From Streptomyces sp. Mut1 (GTDB taxonomy: Bacteria > Actinomycetota > Actinomycetes > Streptomycetales > Streptomycetaceae), in NCBI RefSeq assembly GCF_030719295.1, contig NZ_CP120998.1:186001-250000 (forward strand): 64,000 nt of DNA, read 5' to 3'. The notes beneath the pieces were generated by a model. The model made no database searches and was not told the DNA's origin. It worked only from the letters and a program-made list of their open reading frames with translations. Both the position numbers and the translations under genes were made by a program. Positions 12,001 to 20,400 of this stretch are shown in pieces. How positions within the stretch are numbered: the first letter of the stretch is position 1; each line of letters starts with the position of its first letter.

Positions 12001-14368
12001 GGGTGATGGCGTCGGCGAAACGGACCGTGCCCCGGACCTGGTCCACCCAGTACGCCGCGCTGAACTCCTCGGTCAACTCACCCGTCAACGTCGACACGAT
12101 CGGGATGTCCGGGGTGCCGTACGTCAACTCACTGGCAACAGAGCCGAATTCGGCCAGCATCGGGTCCATCAGGTGCGAGTGGAACGCGTGGCTGACGTCC
12201 AGCCAACGCCCCTGTCGGTCGCCGAGCTGGGCGGCCACCGCTTCGACGGCCTCGCGGGTGCCGGAGACGACAACCTGGCCGGGGGCGTTCACCGCTGCTA
12301 TCGAGGCACCGTCGGTCAGTAGCGGGGTGACCTCGTCGGGGGTGGCCCGTACCGCCCACATCGCACCGCCGGCCGGCAGCGCCTGCATCAGACCCGCTCG
12401 GGCCGCGACCAGCCGGCACGCGTCGGCCAGGGGCAGGACCCCGGCGACGTGCGCGGCGGCCAGCTCACCCACCGAGTGGCCGACCAGGTAGTCCGGCCGC
12501 ACCCCCCACGACTCCACCAGCCGGAACAACGCCACCTCGACCGCGAACAACGCCGGCTGCGCCCAACCCGTGTTCTTCAACGCCTCCGCGTCACCGAACA
12601 TCACCTCACGCAGGCCATCGAAATGCCCACACACCTCATCCAGCGCCGCCGCGAACACCGGGAACGCCTCCGCCAGCTCCCGGCCCATCCCGACCCGCTG
12701 ACCGCCCTGACCCGAGAACACGAACCCGGTCAGACCGCCACGGGCCGCCACGGGTGCGAGCTGCTCGCCCAGTCGTGCGCGCAGTTCCTCCGTGTCCGCG
12801 CCAAGGACGACGGCTCGGTGCTCCAGGGCGGCCCGGGTCGTCGCCAGCGACAGGCCGACATCGGCCGCGTCCAGACCCTCCACCCCGGCCGTCAGCCGGC
12901 GCACCTGCTCCGCGACACCGGCCGCCGTCTTGGACGACACCAGCCACGGCACCACGGGCAGCGCGAAGTCCGGGGCCACCGGCTCCGGCGCGTCGTCCGG
13001 TGCCTCCTCGGCGGCCGGCGGCTCCTCGATGATCACGTGGGCGTTCGTCCCGCTCACGCCGAACGCGGACACACCCGCCCGCCTCGGCCGGTCACCGGGC
13101 GCCCAGTCCCGCGCCCGGTCCAGCAGCTCGACCGCGCCCTCCGACCAGTCCACGTGGGACGACGGCGTCTGCGCGTACAGGGTCTTCGGCAGCGTCTCGT
13201 TCCGCATCGCGAGGACCATCTTCATGACACCCGCGACACCGGCAGCGGCCTGCGTGTGCCCGATGTTCGACTTCACCGAACCCAGCCACAACGGCTGGTC
13301 CACAGGCCGGTCCTGGCCGTACGTGGCGAGGAGCGCCTGCGCCTCGATCGGGTCGCCCAGCTTCGTGCCCGTGCCGTGCGCCTCCACCGCGTCGACATCG
13401 GCCGACGACAGGCGGGCGTTCGCGAGGGCCGCCCGGATGACGCGCTGCTGGGAGGGGCCGTTCGGGGCGGTGAGGCCGTTGGACGCGCCGTCCTGGTTCA
13501 CCGCGCTGCCGCGTACCACCGCCAGGATCCGGTGGCCGTTGCGCTGGGCGTCGGACAGGCGCTCCAGGACCAGGACGCCCACGCCCTCGCCCCAGCCCGT
13601 ACCGTCCGCGTCGTCCGAGAACGCCTTGCACCGGCCGTCCCCGGCCAGGCCCCCCTGCCGCTCGAACTCCACGAACGCGCCGGGTGTCGACATGATCGCG
13701 GCGCCGCCGGTCAGGGCGAGTTCGCACTCGCCCGCGCGAAGGGACTGCGCTGCCAGGTGGAGTGCGACCAGCGAGGAGGAGCAGGCCGTGTCCACGGTCA
13801 CCGCCGGGCCTTCGAGGCCCAGGGCGTACGAGATGCGGCCGGACAGGACGCTGCCGGCGCTGCCGGTCATGATGTAGCCGTCGACGCCCTCGTCGGCGCC
13901 GAGCAGGATGTCGTAGCGGGACGGGGAGCCGCCCATGAAGACGCCGACCTTCTCGCCCTTCGTGGACATCGGCGCTATGCCCGCACGCTCCAGCGACTCC
14001 CACACGACCTCAAGGAGCAGCCGCTGCTGCGGGTCCATGGCAAGGGCCTCACGCGGCGAGATCCCGAACAGGGGGGCGTCGAAGTCGCCCACGCCCTCCA
14101 GGAATCCGCCCTGCGTCTCGGGGCCGACCCCGGGCAGGGTCAGGTCCCAGCCGCGGTCGCGTGGCACGGGGGACATGGCGTCCACCCCGTCCGCGACGAG
14201 CTGCCACAGGTCTTCGGACGAGCGGACCCCGCCCGGGAACCGGCAGTTCATCGCGATGATCGCGATAGGTTCCCGGGCCGCGTCCTCCACTTCACGGAGC
14301 CGCTTGCGGGTCTCGTGAAGGTCGGCCGTCGTCCACTTGAGATAGTCGCGAAGCTTGTCCTCGTTCAC
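1..14368 (-). CDS. Modular type I PKS protein C (four modules, 3' end outside window)
   Basis: This is the third PKS gene of the minus-strand series, about 4790 codons in the window, open at the left edge. The GTG at 14368 is chosen because AGGAG lies upstream and the protein then begins with a class 1a docking coiled coil (NEDKLRDYLKWTTADLHETR). Module 1 has KS Cys196, AT Ser632 (GHSVG plus HAFH, malonyl), KR Tyr1240 with an LDD motif (B-type) and ACP Ser1401. Module 2 has KS Cys1628, AT Ser2058 (malonyl), a dimerisation element, KR Tyr2742 without LDD (A-type) and ACP Ser2914. Module 3 has KS Cys3140, AT Ser3579 (malonyl), a DH with HxxxGxxxxP His3876 and Asp4038, no KR, and ACP Ser4204 (GFTSL). 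Module 4 has KS Cys4438, then the first residues of an AT linker resembling the methylmalonyl AT of protein A module 1. The N-terminal dock matches the C-terminal tail of protein A. The C-terminus, and any thioesterase, is not visible. Confidence 0.96.
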   Translation of the reverse strand, partial: MNEDKLRDYLKWTTADLHETRKRLREVEDAAREPIAIIAMNCRFPGGVRSSEDLWQLVADGVDAMSPVPRDRGWDLTLPGVGPETQGGFLEGVGDFDAPLFGISPREALAMDPQQRLLLEVVWESLERAGIAPMSTKGEKVGVFMGGSPSRYDILLGADEGVDGYIMTGSAGSVLSGRISYALGLEGPAVTVDTACSSSLVALHLAAQSLRAGECELALTGGAAIMSTPGAFVEFERQGGLAGDGRCKAFSDDADGTGWGEGVGVLVLERLSDAQRNGHRILAVVRGSAVNQDGASNGLTAPNGPSQQRVIRAALANARLSSADVDAVEAHGTGTKLGDPIEAQALLATYGQDRPVDQPLWLGSVKSNIGHTQAAAGVAGVMKMVLAMRNETLPKTLYAQTPSSHVDWSEGAVELLDRARDWAPGDRPRRAGVSAFGVSGTNAHVIIEEPPAAEEAPDDAPEPVAPDFALPVVPWLVSSKTAAGVAEQVRRLTAGVEGLDAADVGLSLATTRAALEHRAVVLGADTEELRARLGEQLAPVAARGGLTGFVFSGQGGQRVGMGRELAEAFPVFAAALDEVCGHFDGLREVMFGDAEALKNTGWAQPALFAVEVALFRLVESWGVRPDYLVGHSVGELAAAHVAGVLPLADACRLVAARAGLMQALPAGGAMWAVRATPDEVTPLLTDGASIAAVNAPGQVVVSGTREAVEAVAAQLGDRQGRWLDVSHAFHSHLMDPMLAEFGSVASELTYGTPDIPIVSTLTGELTEEFSAAYWVDQVRGTVRFADAITRLKALGVTRLVELGPDASLVGAVGEASDDAVFAVSLLRRDKPEGPTAVTALTRFWAEGGSVDWAAFFAPTGAEAVDLPTYAFQHQRFWPRVRREREASDRLRYEVSWAPLRSAVVDVSGGGWLIVEPAGAEDASWADALAEELTGRGGQVTRLRLESGDLDRSALAARLGEFADYARVVSFLGQEESGSGGVAASAVLVQALGDAGVACPVWWVTSGAVSAGPGDVVTRPVRAGVWGLGRVVALEEPGRWGGLVDVPDQVAQGAVGRLVEVLAGGCGDEDEVAVRAGAVLGRRLAPARSGDAVWSPAGTVLVTGGTGALGARVARWAAERGAEHVVLISRRGPEAEGAQELCAGLRELGAEVDVVACDVAVRAEVEALFERFDISAVVHTAAVLDDGVVDGLTPERVAGVWDAKAAGAWNLHHASLGRELDAFVLFSSAAGVWGGAGQGAYAAANAALDGLVEYRRAQGLAGSSIGWGPWAEGGMADDATVLARMDRGGVRPLDPDTALNVLGSASGCVTVADVDWERFVPGMTALRANRLWDEVAPRSTTTTTEPRTAAGELKERFAGLAPAARRAKFMETVRGLASTVLGFEDSTAVGVSTAFRDLGLDSLMAVELRNALTTASGLKLPSTLVFDFPSVEALTDELLSRLFGSDEEPAAPGVVPVRQAVGDDPVVVVGMGCRFPGGANSPEELWRLLAEGTDALGGFPADRGWEQIGLAGGEYARVGGFVEGVADFDAGLFGISPREALAMDPQQRLLLEVVWESLEQSGLAPSSLRGLPVGVFAGTNGQDYPALLGLTGESGDGYGGTGSSGSVLSGRVSYALGLEGPAVTIDTACSSSLVAMHLAAQALRSGECDLALAGGVTIMSTPAAFIEFEKQGGLAGDGRCKAFSEDADGTGWGEGVGVLVLERLSDARSKGHQVLAVVRGSAVNQDGASNGLTAPNGPSQQRVIRQALATAGLSAAEVDAVEAHGTGTKLGDPIEAQALLATYGQDRPAGQPLWLGSIKSNIGHTQAAAGVAGVMKMILAMRNGTLPQSLHVGAPSSHVDWSEGAVELLDRAREWSPGDRPRRAGVSAFGVSGTNAHVIIEEAPELTREPVAPDFALPVVPWLVSSKTAAGVAEQARRLAAGTQGLGVVDVGLSLATTRAGLEHRTVVLGADTDELRTRLGEQLAPVVARDGLTGFVFSGQGGQRVGMGRELAEVFPVFATVLDEVCEHFEGLREVMFADADSLKNTGWAQPALFAVEVALFRLVESWGVRPDYLVGHSVGELAAAHVAGVLSLADACRLVAARAGLMQALPAGGAMWAVRATLDEVTPLLVEGASVAAVNAPGQVVVSGTREAVEAVAAQLTDRQGRWLEVSHAFHSSLMDPMLAEFTNAAGELTYDIPRIPIVSTLTAEPVAEFTAAYWADQVRGTVRFADAVTRLKALGVARFLELGPDASLVGAIGESNEDAFAVAALNRKQPEPATAVTALARLWADGADVDWAAFYAPTGARTVDLPTYAFQRERYWPRPQLRAGEPVAGGSADAAFWEIVEGGDPDAFTQSLGLAPDADPGRVLEALSAWQRRRSEGAAVDRLGYRIDWTPTGPANSTEVSGNWLLVEPEPADADGLWADAVAEELAARGARVTRLRLDAGDLDRAALAGRLAESVESSGRTTHLVSFLGQDEREHAGRPGLTYGLTATTTLMQALADAGAEVRVWSVTSGAVSAGAGDELAHPARAAVWGLGRVVALEEPERWGGLVDVPERPAGGAVARLVEALAGGADGEDQLAVRGGALLGRRLVPASLSLAPRSADAGWTPSGTVLITGGTGALGGRLARWAVDRGAQHLGLVSRRGEEAPGALELRTELEARGVTVTFAGCDLADRTSLASALDRIEAAGPAIRSVFHAAGLTEGVALGDADTDSLAVMLGAKAAGAANLDALLGDRDLDAFVLYSSIAATWGSGGQSGYAAANAYLDALATRRRGQGRAATAVAWGPWDGGGMAAAEGAQDDLRRRGLPALSPDDAMAALESALSAGEPCVSVVDVDWERFLPTFTLRRPSALFAAFDTAPATGHDRSDGAAADGNDTSARLREQLRDLDGRERHRHVLALVRDEAAVVLGHASASAIAPEHAFRELGFDSLTAVEFRDRLRVATGLSLSATLVFDHPTSAVLADFLVDRLLGTEQRPEQVEAAHAALDEPVAIVSMGCRFPGGATDPQSLWQLVSGAADAITPFPTDRGWDLEALDAAGSAFTREGGFLPGAADFDAAFFGISPREALAMDPQQRLLLEVAWESLERAGIAPLSLKGDKVGVFVGAGSSGYLSQVNDVPDGVGGHLITGNSGSVLSGRISYALGLEGPAVTVDTACSSSLVALHLAVQALRSGECSLALAGGATVIAGPDAFIDFAHQGGLATDGRCKAFSDDADGTGWSEGVGLLLVERLSDARRNGHQVLAVVRGTAVNQDGASNGLTAPNGPSQQRVIRQALANSGLTGADVDAVEAHGTGTSLGDPIEAQALLATYGQDRPAGQPLWLGSIKSNIGHTQAAAGVAGIMKMVLALHHAELPRTLHAQTPSSHVDWTEGAVELLAEARQWPRGERPRRAGVSAFGVSGTNAHVIVEEAPEQEPAPVTAAGTALPVVPWAVSARSAEGLAAQAGRLAEAVTDQDVTDVGLSLLTTRSPLEHRAVVLGGDAGELRTRLEALAAGEPTPGKVSGISREGLTGFVFSGQGGQRVGMGRELAASFPVFATVLDEVCEHFDGLREVMFTDADSLKNTGWAQPALFAVEVALFRLVESWGVRPDYLVGHSVGELAAAHVAGVFSLADACRLVAARAGLMQALPAGGAMWAVRATLDEVAPLLVEGVSVAAVNAPGQVVLSGTREAVEAVAPAFEGRQGRWLEVSHAFHSSLMDPMLAEFTNAAGELTYDIPRIPIVSTLTAEPVAEFTAAYWADQVRGTVRFADAVTRLKALGVTRFLELGPDATLTGAIDETYDGDALAVAALNRKQSEPATAVTALARLWADGADVDWAAFYAPTGARTVDLPTYAFQHQRYWLEGGAGATDAGALGAEPLKHPLLSAAVELSDGDGHVFTGRISARTHPWIAEHQVAGDAVFPGTGYVELAVRAGDHLACDRIDELVLEAPLVLPERQSVQVQVVVDTADAAGSRSFRISSRTAGQPWIRHASGVLGTAPGRQHTGLTAWPPAGATTVDIDGHYPARAENGFGYGAIYQGLTAVWRRDGELFAEVVLGDEFRGEADRFGLHPAVLDAALQALSYDESAAGAARLPFVWSGVTLHASGASLLRVAITPGAADGAYTVTVADTSGEPVLTADALTLRPYDGTPFSAPAQEQPAAEAPEAAAKTPAPRPTARRKAAAAVSGGGQALRDRLAALPRQEQRDALLEIVRRRASIVLEQPPTQAMNAELPFRELGFTSLTAVQLREAIGEETGLRLPATLVFDYPTPRALVDHLRDALLGGDEPATAPAVRTRAIADRDDPIAIIGMSCRYPGGIQTAQDLWQLVADGTDAISGFPTDRGWDLEALYDPDPDNPGTCYVHEGGFLHDASRFDAGFFGISPREALSMDPQQRLLLETSWEAMEHAGFDVHTLRGSSTGVFAGVTYQDYGGLLAVAKESSEGFLGTGNSPSILSGRVSYSFGLEGPAVTIDTACSSSLVALHSACQALREGDCTMALAGGVTVMSTPISLIEFSRQRALATDGRSKPFSEAADGASWGEGVGMLLLERLSDARRNGHQVLAVVRGTAVNQDGASNGLTAPNGPSQQRVIRQALANSGLTGADVDVVEAHGTGTSLGDPIEAQAVLATYGQDRPEDDPLWLGSIKSNIGHGQAAAGVAGVIKMVQAIRHGLMPKSLHLGTPSSRVDWTEGAVELLAEARDWPRGEQPRRAGVSAFGMSGTNAHVILEEAPEEAAPAEQRIAAEPPSVVPWILSGRSADALRDQAGALGALAYADPVSVGWSLATTRARFEHRAVVLGSYGAGLGALAADQPSASVVSGVTGPVGRP
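3121..3377. repeat. Near-identical AT segment, copy 1 (partner 7684-7940)
   Basis: These 257 bases inside the AT of protein C module 3 match 7684-7940 inside the AT of module 2. I count two mismatches by eye. Flanking AT sequence diverges more, which suggests recent gene conversion rather than simple module descent. Confidence 0.85.
7684..7940. repeat. Near-identical AT segment, copy 2 (partner 3121-3377)
   Basis: Second copy of the 257-base AT segment, in module 2 of protein C. The similarity extends less perfectly on both sides, into the shared KS-AT and post-AT linkers. Confidence 0.85.
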
Positions 14369-14424
14369 CGTACGGACCGTCTCCTGTTGGCGTCGCCACG
14401 GGAGACGGTAGCTTCGGCTTTCGC

Positions 14425-17400
14425 TCAGGAAGACTTACCGAACTCCCTGTGGATGAATTCGAACAGCTCGTCGTCAGTCGCTGTCTCCAACTTGCGGGTT
14501 ACGGGCACCTCGTCATCCACGGTCTGCCTGTCCCCCAGCGCCGACAGTAGGCTGCGCAGCCGCGCTTGAACGGCGTCGAGGTCTTGGTCTGGGGAAAGAG
14601 CTGAAATTCCGGCTTCAATCTTGTCCAGCTCCTGAAGAACTGCCTGGTCCGGCGAGAGCTGTTCGGGCTGCTCGCCGAGGAGCCCGGTGCGCAGCCTTCC
14701 GACGAGGTCCAGGGCCGTGGGGTGGTCGAAGACCAGCGTCGCGGGCAGCTTCACGCCCGTCGCCGCCGTCAGCCGGTTGCGCAGCTCCACCGAGGTCAGC
14801 GAGTCGAACCCGAGGCTCTTGAAGGGCCGGTCGACCTCGATGGCGTCGGCCTCGTCGTGGCCCAGTACGGCGGCGACGGCGGAGCGTACGAGTCCGAGCA
14901 GGGCCGCGTCCCGTTCCGCCGCCACCATGGAGCGCAGCCGGTCGGCGAAGTCCGCGTCCGGCTGGGCGGGCGCGGCGGAGCCGGGTTCGTCGTCCGCGGC
15001 GGGCCGGCCGGTCGGCAGCTCGGTGAGGAGCGGCCGGGGCCGGGCGGCGGTGAAGCCGGTCGCGAAGCGCGGCCAGTCGATGTCGGCGACGGTGAGCAGC
15101 GTCTCGTCGTGCTCCAGGGCCTGGCGCAGTGCGGCGACGGCCCGTTCCGGGGCCATGGCGTTGACGCCCCGGCGGCGCAGCTGTTCCTCGGCCGCCGGGT
15201 CGGCGGCCATGCCGCTGCCGGCCCAGGCGCCCCAGGCGACGGAGGTCGCGGTGCGGCCGCGCGCCCTGCGGGACTGGGCCAGGGCGTCGAGTGCGGCGTT
15301 CGCGGCGGCGTAGGCGGCCTGGCCGCCGCTGCCCCAGACGCCGGCGTTGGACGAGAACAGCACGAACGCGTCCAGGTCGGCCTCGTCGAAGAACTCGCCG
15401 AACAGTTCGTCCAGATGGGTCGCGCCCAGGGTCTTCGCGGCGAGCACGTCCGCGCACTCGGCGAGGCTCATCTCGGGGAGCGGGGTGGCCTGGACGACTC
15501 CGGCGGCGTGGACGACGGTACGGATGCGCAGGCCGTCGTCGCGCAGTTCGGCCAGCAGGGCGGCCAGCGCGGCCCGGTCCGCGACATCGCAGGCGGCGAT
15601 GGTCACGCGGGCGCCCAGCTCGGTCAGCTCCTTGCGGAGTTCCTCGGCGCCGGGTGCGTCGGGTCCCCGGCGGCTGGTGAGCACGAGGTGCCCGGCGCCG
15701 GATTCGGCCAGCCAGCGGGCGACGCGGGCGCCGAGTCCACCGGTTCCCCCGGTGATGAGGGCGGTGTCCCGGGGCTCCCAGGCCCGTGCGGGCGGGGTGT
15801 CGCCGAGCGGCGCCGGTACCAGCCGTCGTACGAGGACGCCTTGGCGGCGCACCGCGATCTGGTCCTCGTCGCCGCTGTCGGCCAGCACCTGGCGCAGCCG
15901 CTCCGCTTCGGGAACTTCGGGCCCGTCGAGTGCGGCGGGCAGGTCGATCAGGCCGCCCCAGCGGTCGGCCTGCTCCAGGCCGATGACCCGGCCCAGGCCC
16001 CAGATCTGCCGGCCGGCGGTGTCGGTGAGCCGGTCGGCGGGGACGGCCAGTTCGGCGGCGCGGGTCAGCAGCCACAGGGGCGCGTCGCCGTCCGTGTCGG
16101 TGAGCGCCTGGGCGAGTCGCAGGGTCGCGGCGACGCCCGCGGGTGCCGAGGGGTGCTCCGGGTGGGGGCGTACGTCGGTGCCGAGCAGGGAGACGATGCC
16201 GCGCAGGGGCCCGGATTCCGTCTGGTGGGTGCGCAGCAGTGCGGCGAGCATGTCACGGGTCGACGCGGCCGTGTCGACGGTCACGGTCCGCAGGGTGACG
16301 CCGGGGGCCGCTGCCAGGGCCCGGCCGACCGTTTCGCACCAGGCCGCGACCTCGCTGACGGCCGCGCCGGGGAGCGCGGGGGTGAGCAGGAGCCAGGTGC
16401 CGGACAGGCGCGCGGGCCGCTGCTCAGGGAGCGGGCGCCACACGGCGCGGTAGCGCCAGGCGTCCAGCTCCGCGGCGTCCCGCCGGGTGCGTCGCCAGGC
16501 GGACAGCTGCGGCAGCACCTCGCCGAGTGCGGCGGCCCCGATGCCGAGGGTGTCGGCGAGGGCGTCGGTGTCCTGCTGCTCGACAGCCGTCCAGAACGTG
16601 TCGTCGACCGGGTCGGCGGCGGCCCTCCGCGGGGCGGCCGTTGCCGGGCGCGGCCAGTAGCGGCGGTGCTGGAAGGCGTACGTCGGCAGCTCCACCCGGG
16701 CGGCTTCGCCGTCCTGGGAGCCCGCGGTGACCGCGTACCGGTCGATGTCCATGCCGGAGCAGTACGCCTCGGCGAGCGAGGTCGCGAACCGGCGCGGGCC
16801 GCCGTCGTCGCGGCGCAGCGAACCGCCGACGAAGACCTGCCCGCCGGCCGGTGCGCCGTCCGCCAGGTCGTCCACGGTCTCCCGGACGGGGACGGTCAGG
16901 ACGGGGTGCGGGCTCATCTCCAGGAAGCCTCGGTGGCCCTGCCCGGCGAGGGCGCGTACGGCGGGGTCGAGCATCACGGGGCGGCGCAGGTTGTGGAACC
17001 AGTAGGCGGCGTCCATCTCTTCGCCTTCGATCCACTCGCCGGTGACGGTGGACAGCATGGGAATCGTGGGGCGCTGCGGATGAATCGGGCGGAGCGCCGC
17101 GCGGACCTCCTCCTCGATGCGGTCGACGTGGGCGCTGTGCGAGGCGTAGTCGACGGGGATGCGCCTGGCCCGTATGCCGTTGCTCTCGCAGTGGGCCAGC
17201 AGTTCGTCCAGGGCGTCCACGTCGCCGGAGATCACCACGGACGCGGGTCCGTTGACCGCGGCGACCGAGCAGCGTCCGTCGTATCCGGCGACCAGGTCGG
17301 CGGCGGGTTCGGGGGCGAGCATCACGGAGACCATGCCGCCGCTTCCGGCGAGTGCGGTCAGGGCGCGGCTGCGCAGGGCGACGACCCGGGCGGCGTCGCT

Positions 17401-20400
17401 CAGGGAGAGCGCGCCGGCCACGCAGGCGGCGGCGATCTCGCCCTGGGAGTGCCCGATCACGGCGTGCGGGCGGACCCCGCAGGACTGCCAGAGTTCCGCG
17501 AGGGAGACCATCACCGCGAACAGCACGGGCTGGACCACGTCCACCCGGTCGTACCCGGGGGCCCCGGGCGCACCGCGCAGTACGTCGGTCAGTCTCCAGT
17601 CCACGTGCGCGGCGAGCGCCTCCTCGCACTCGGCGAGTTTCGCGGCGAACACCGGGGAGGACGCGGCCAGTTCGGTGGCCATGCCGGCCCACTGGGCGCC
17701 CTGTCCCGGGAAGACGAACACGGTCCTGCCGGGCGAGCCGGCCGTCGCGGTGACGACGTGGGCGGCCTCCCGGCCGTCGGCGAGCGCGGTCAGACCGGCC
17801 ACCAGCTCGTCGGGGCCGGTGCCGATGACGGCGGCGCGGCGGTCGAGCGCCGCGCGGGTGGTGGCCAGGGCCCGCGCCACGGCCGCGGGGGCCGGTGCGT
17901 CCGGGCCGGTGGCGCCGGACAGCAGCCGGGTGGCCTGGTCGGCGAGCGCCTGCGGGGTCTTGCCGGACAGGGTCCACAGCACCGCGTCCGAGAACGGGGC
18001 GGTGCGGGGGGCTTCGTCCGGGTCCGGGAGTGCGGGCTCGGGTGCCTGCTCCAGGATGACGTGGGCGTTGGTGCCGCTGACGCCGAAGGCCGAGACCCCG
18101 GCGCGGCGCGGTCGGCCGAGGTCGGGCCAGGCGCGCTGCTCGGTGAGGAGCCGTACGCCCCCGCCCGGCGCGCTCTCCCAGTCGACGTGCGAGGTGGGGG
18201 CGGACACGTGGAGGGTCTTCGGCAGGGTGGCGTGCCGCAGCGCCAGGACGGTCTTGATGACTCCGGCGACTCCGGCCGCCGCCTGGGTGTGCCCGATGTT
18301 CGACTTGAGCGATCCCAGCCACAGCGGGCGGTCGTCGGGCCGGTCCTGCCCATAGGTGGCGAGGAGCGCCTGCGCCTCGATCGGGTCGCCCAGTGTGGTG
18401 CCCGTGCCGTGCGCCTCCACCGCGTCCACGTCCTGCGGGGTGAGGCGGGCGGCGGCCAGCGCCTGGCGGACGACGCGCTGCTGGGCGGGGCCGCTGGGTG
18501 CGCTGAGGCCGTTCGACGCGCCGTCCTGGTTGACGGCGGTGCCACGGATCACGGCGAGCACGGGGTGCCCCTTGCGACGCGCTTCGGACAGGCGTTCCAC
18601 CATGACGACGCCCGCGCCCTCGCCCCAGCCGGTGCCGTCGGCGTCCTCGGAGAACGCCTTGCAGCGGCCGTCGGGCGACAGCGCGCGCTGCCGGCTGAAC
18701 TCCACGAACGCGCCGGGGGTGCTCATCACGGACGCGCCCGCCACCAGCGCGGCGCTGCACTCCCCGGCCCGCAGCGCCTGGCAGGCCAGGTGCAGGGCGA
18801 CCAGGGAGGCGGAGCAGGCGGTGTCCACGGTCATGGCCGGGCCCTCCAGCCCGAACGTGTACGAGATCCGGCCCGAGAACACGCTCGCGGAGCTGCCGGT
18901 GGCGACGTAACCGGCGACGTTCTCCTCGGAGTTGTACAGGGCCACCGGGTAGTCCTGGCCGTTGGTGCCGGCGAACACGCCGATGCGGCTGCCCCGTACG
19001 GAACGCGGGTCGATGCCGGCCCGCTCGAACGCCTCCCAGGAGCATTCGAGGAGGAGGCGCTGCTGCGGGTCCATCGCCAGCGCCTCGCGCGGGTTGATGC
19101 CGAACAGGTCGGCGTCGAAGTCCGCCACCCCGTGCAGGAAGCCGCCCTCCCGCGCGTACGAAGTCCCTTCGTGGGCGGGGTCCGGGTGGTACAGGCCGGC
19201 GGTGTCCCAGCCCCGGTCCTCGGGGAACGGGCCGATGCCGTCCGCCCCGTCGGTGAGCAGCCGCCACAGCTCCTCGGGGGTGCGGATGCCGCCGGAGAAC
19301 CGGCAGCTCATGCCGACCACGGCGATCGGTTCGTCGTCGGCCACGGCCGCCGGGAGGAGGCTGTCGTCGGGGGCGTCGTCGGCTCCGGTCAGCTCCTGGA
19401 GGAGGTGGCGGGCGAGCGCGTCGGCGTTGGAGTGGTCGTAGACGAGGGTGGCGGGCAGGACGAGGCCGGTGAGTGCGGCGAGCCGGCCGCGCAGGTCCAG
19501 GGCGAGCAGCGAGTCGAAGCCCAGTGCCGAGAACGCGGCCTCCGGTTCGACGGCGGCGGCGGACTCGTGCCCCAGCACCTCGGCGGTCTGTGCGCGCACC
19601 GCGTCCAGCAGGGCGGCGTGCCGGGCGGGCTCGGGCAGGGCGAGCACCTCGCGGCGCAGCGTCGGTGCGTCGTCCGCCGGGTCTGCGGCGGTGTCCGCCG
19701 GTCCGCCCAGTTCCGCGAGGAGACCGCGGGGCCGGCCGGCGGACAGCCGCGCCCAGTCGGCGTCGGCGATGACCGAGCAGGGCGTGGCGGCGGTCAGGGC
19801 GTGCTCCAGCGCGGCCAGTGCGGCGGGGGCGTCCATCGGGTTGAGCCCGGTGTGCCGCATCCGCTCGGCGAGGCCGTCGTCGGCGGCCATGCCGTCACCG
19901 GCCCAGGGGCCCCAGGCGACCGAGAGCGCGGGCCGGCCGGAGCGCCGGCGCGTCTCGGCCAGTGCGTCCAGGTAGGCGTTGGCCGCCGCGTAGCCCGCCT
20001 GGCCGACGGCGCCCAGGGTGCCGGCCAGCGAGGAGAACAGGACGAAGGCGGCGGGTTCCCGCTCGCCGAGCAGCTCGTCCAGATGTGTGGCCGCGGCGGC
20101 CTTCGCCGCCCACATGCCGTCCAGCTGACGGCGGGTCATCGTGTGCAGCAGCCCGTCGTCGACCACCCCGGCGGCGTGCACGACGCCGTCGATACGGACG
20201 CCGTCGCTTTCGAGTCCGCCGAGCAGCGCGGCGAGCGCGTCCCGGTCGGAGACGTCGCAGGCCGCGAGGGTGACGCGGATTCCGGTCCCGGCCAGTTCGT
20301 CGCGCAGTGCGGCCGCGCCGGGCGCGTCCGGCCCGCGACGGCCGACGAGTACGAGGTGCTGGGCGCCGTGCCCGGCCAGCCACCGGGCGACATGCGCGCC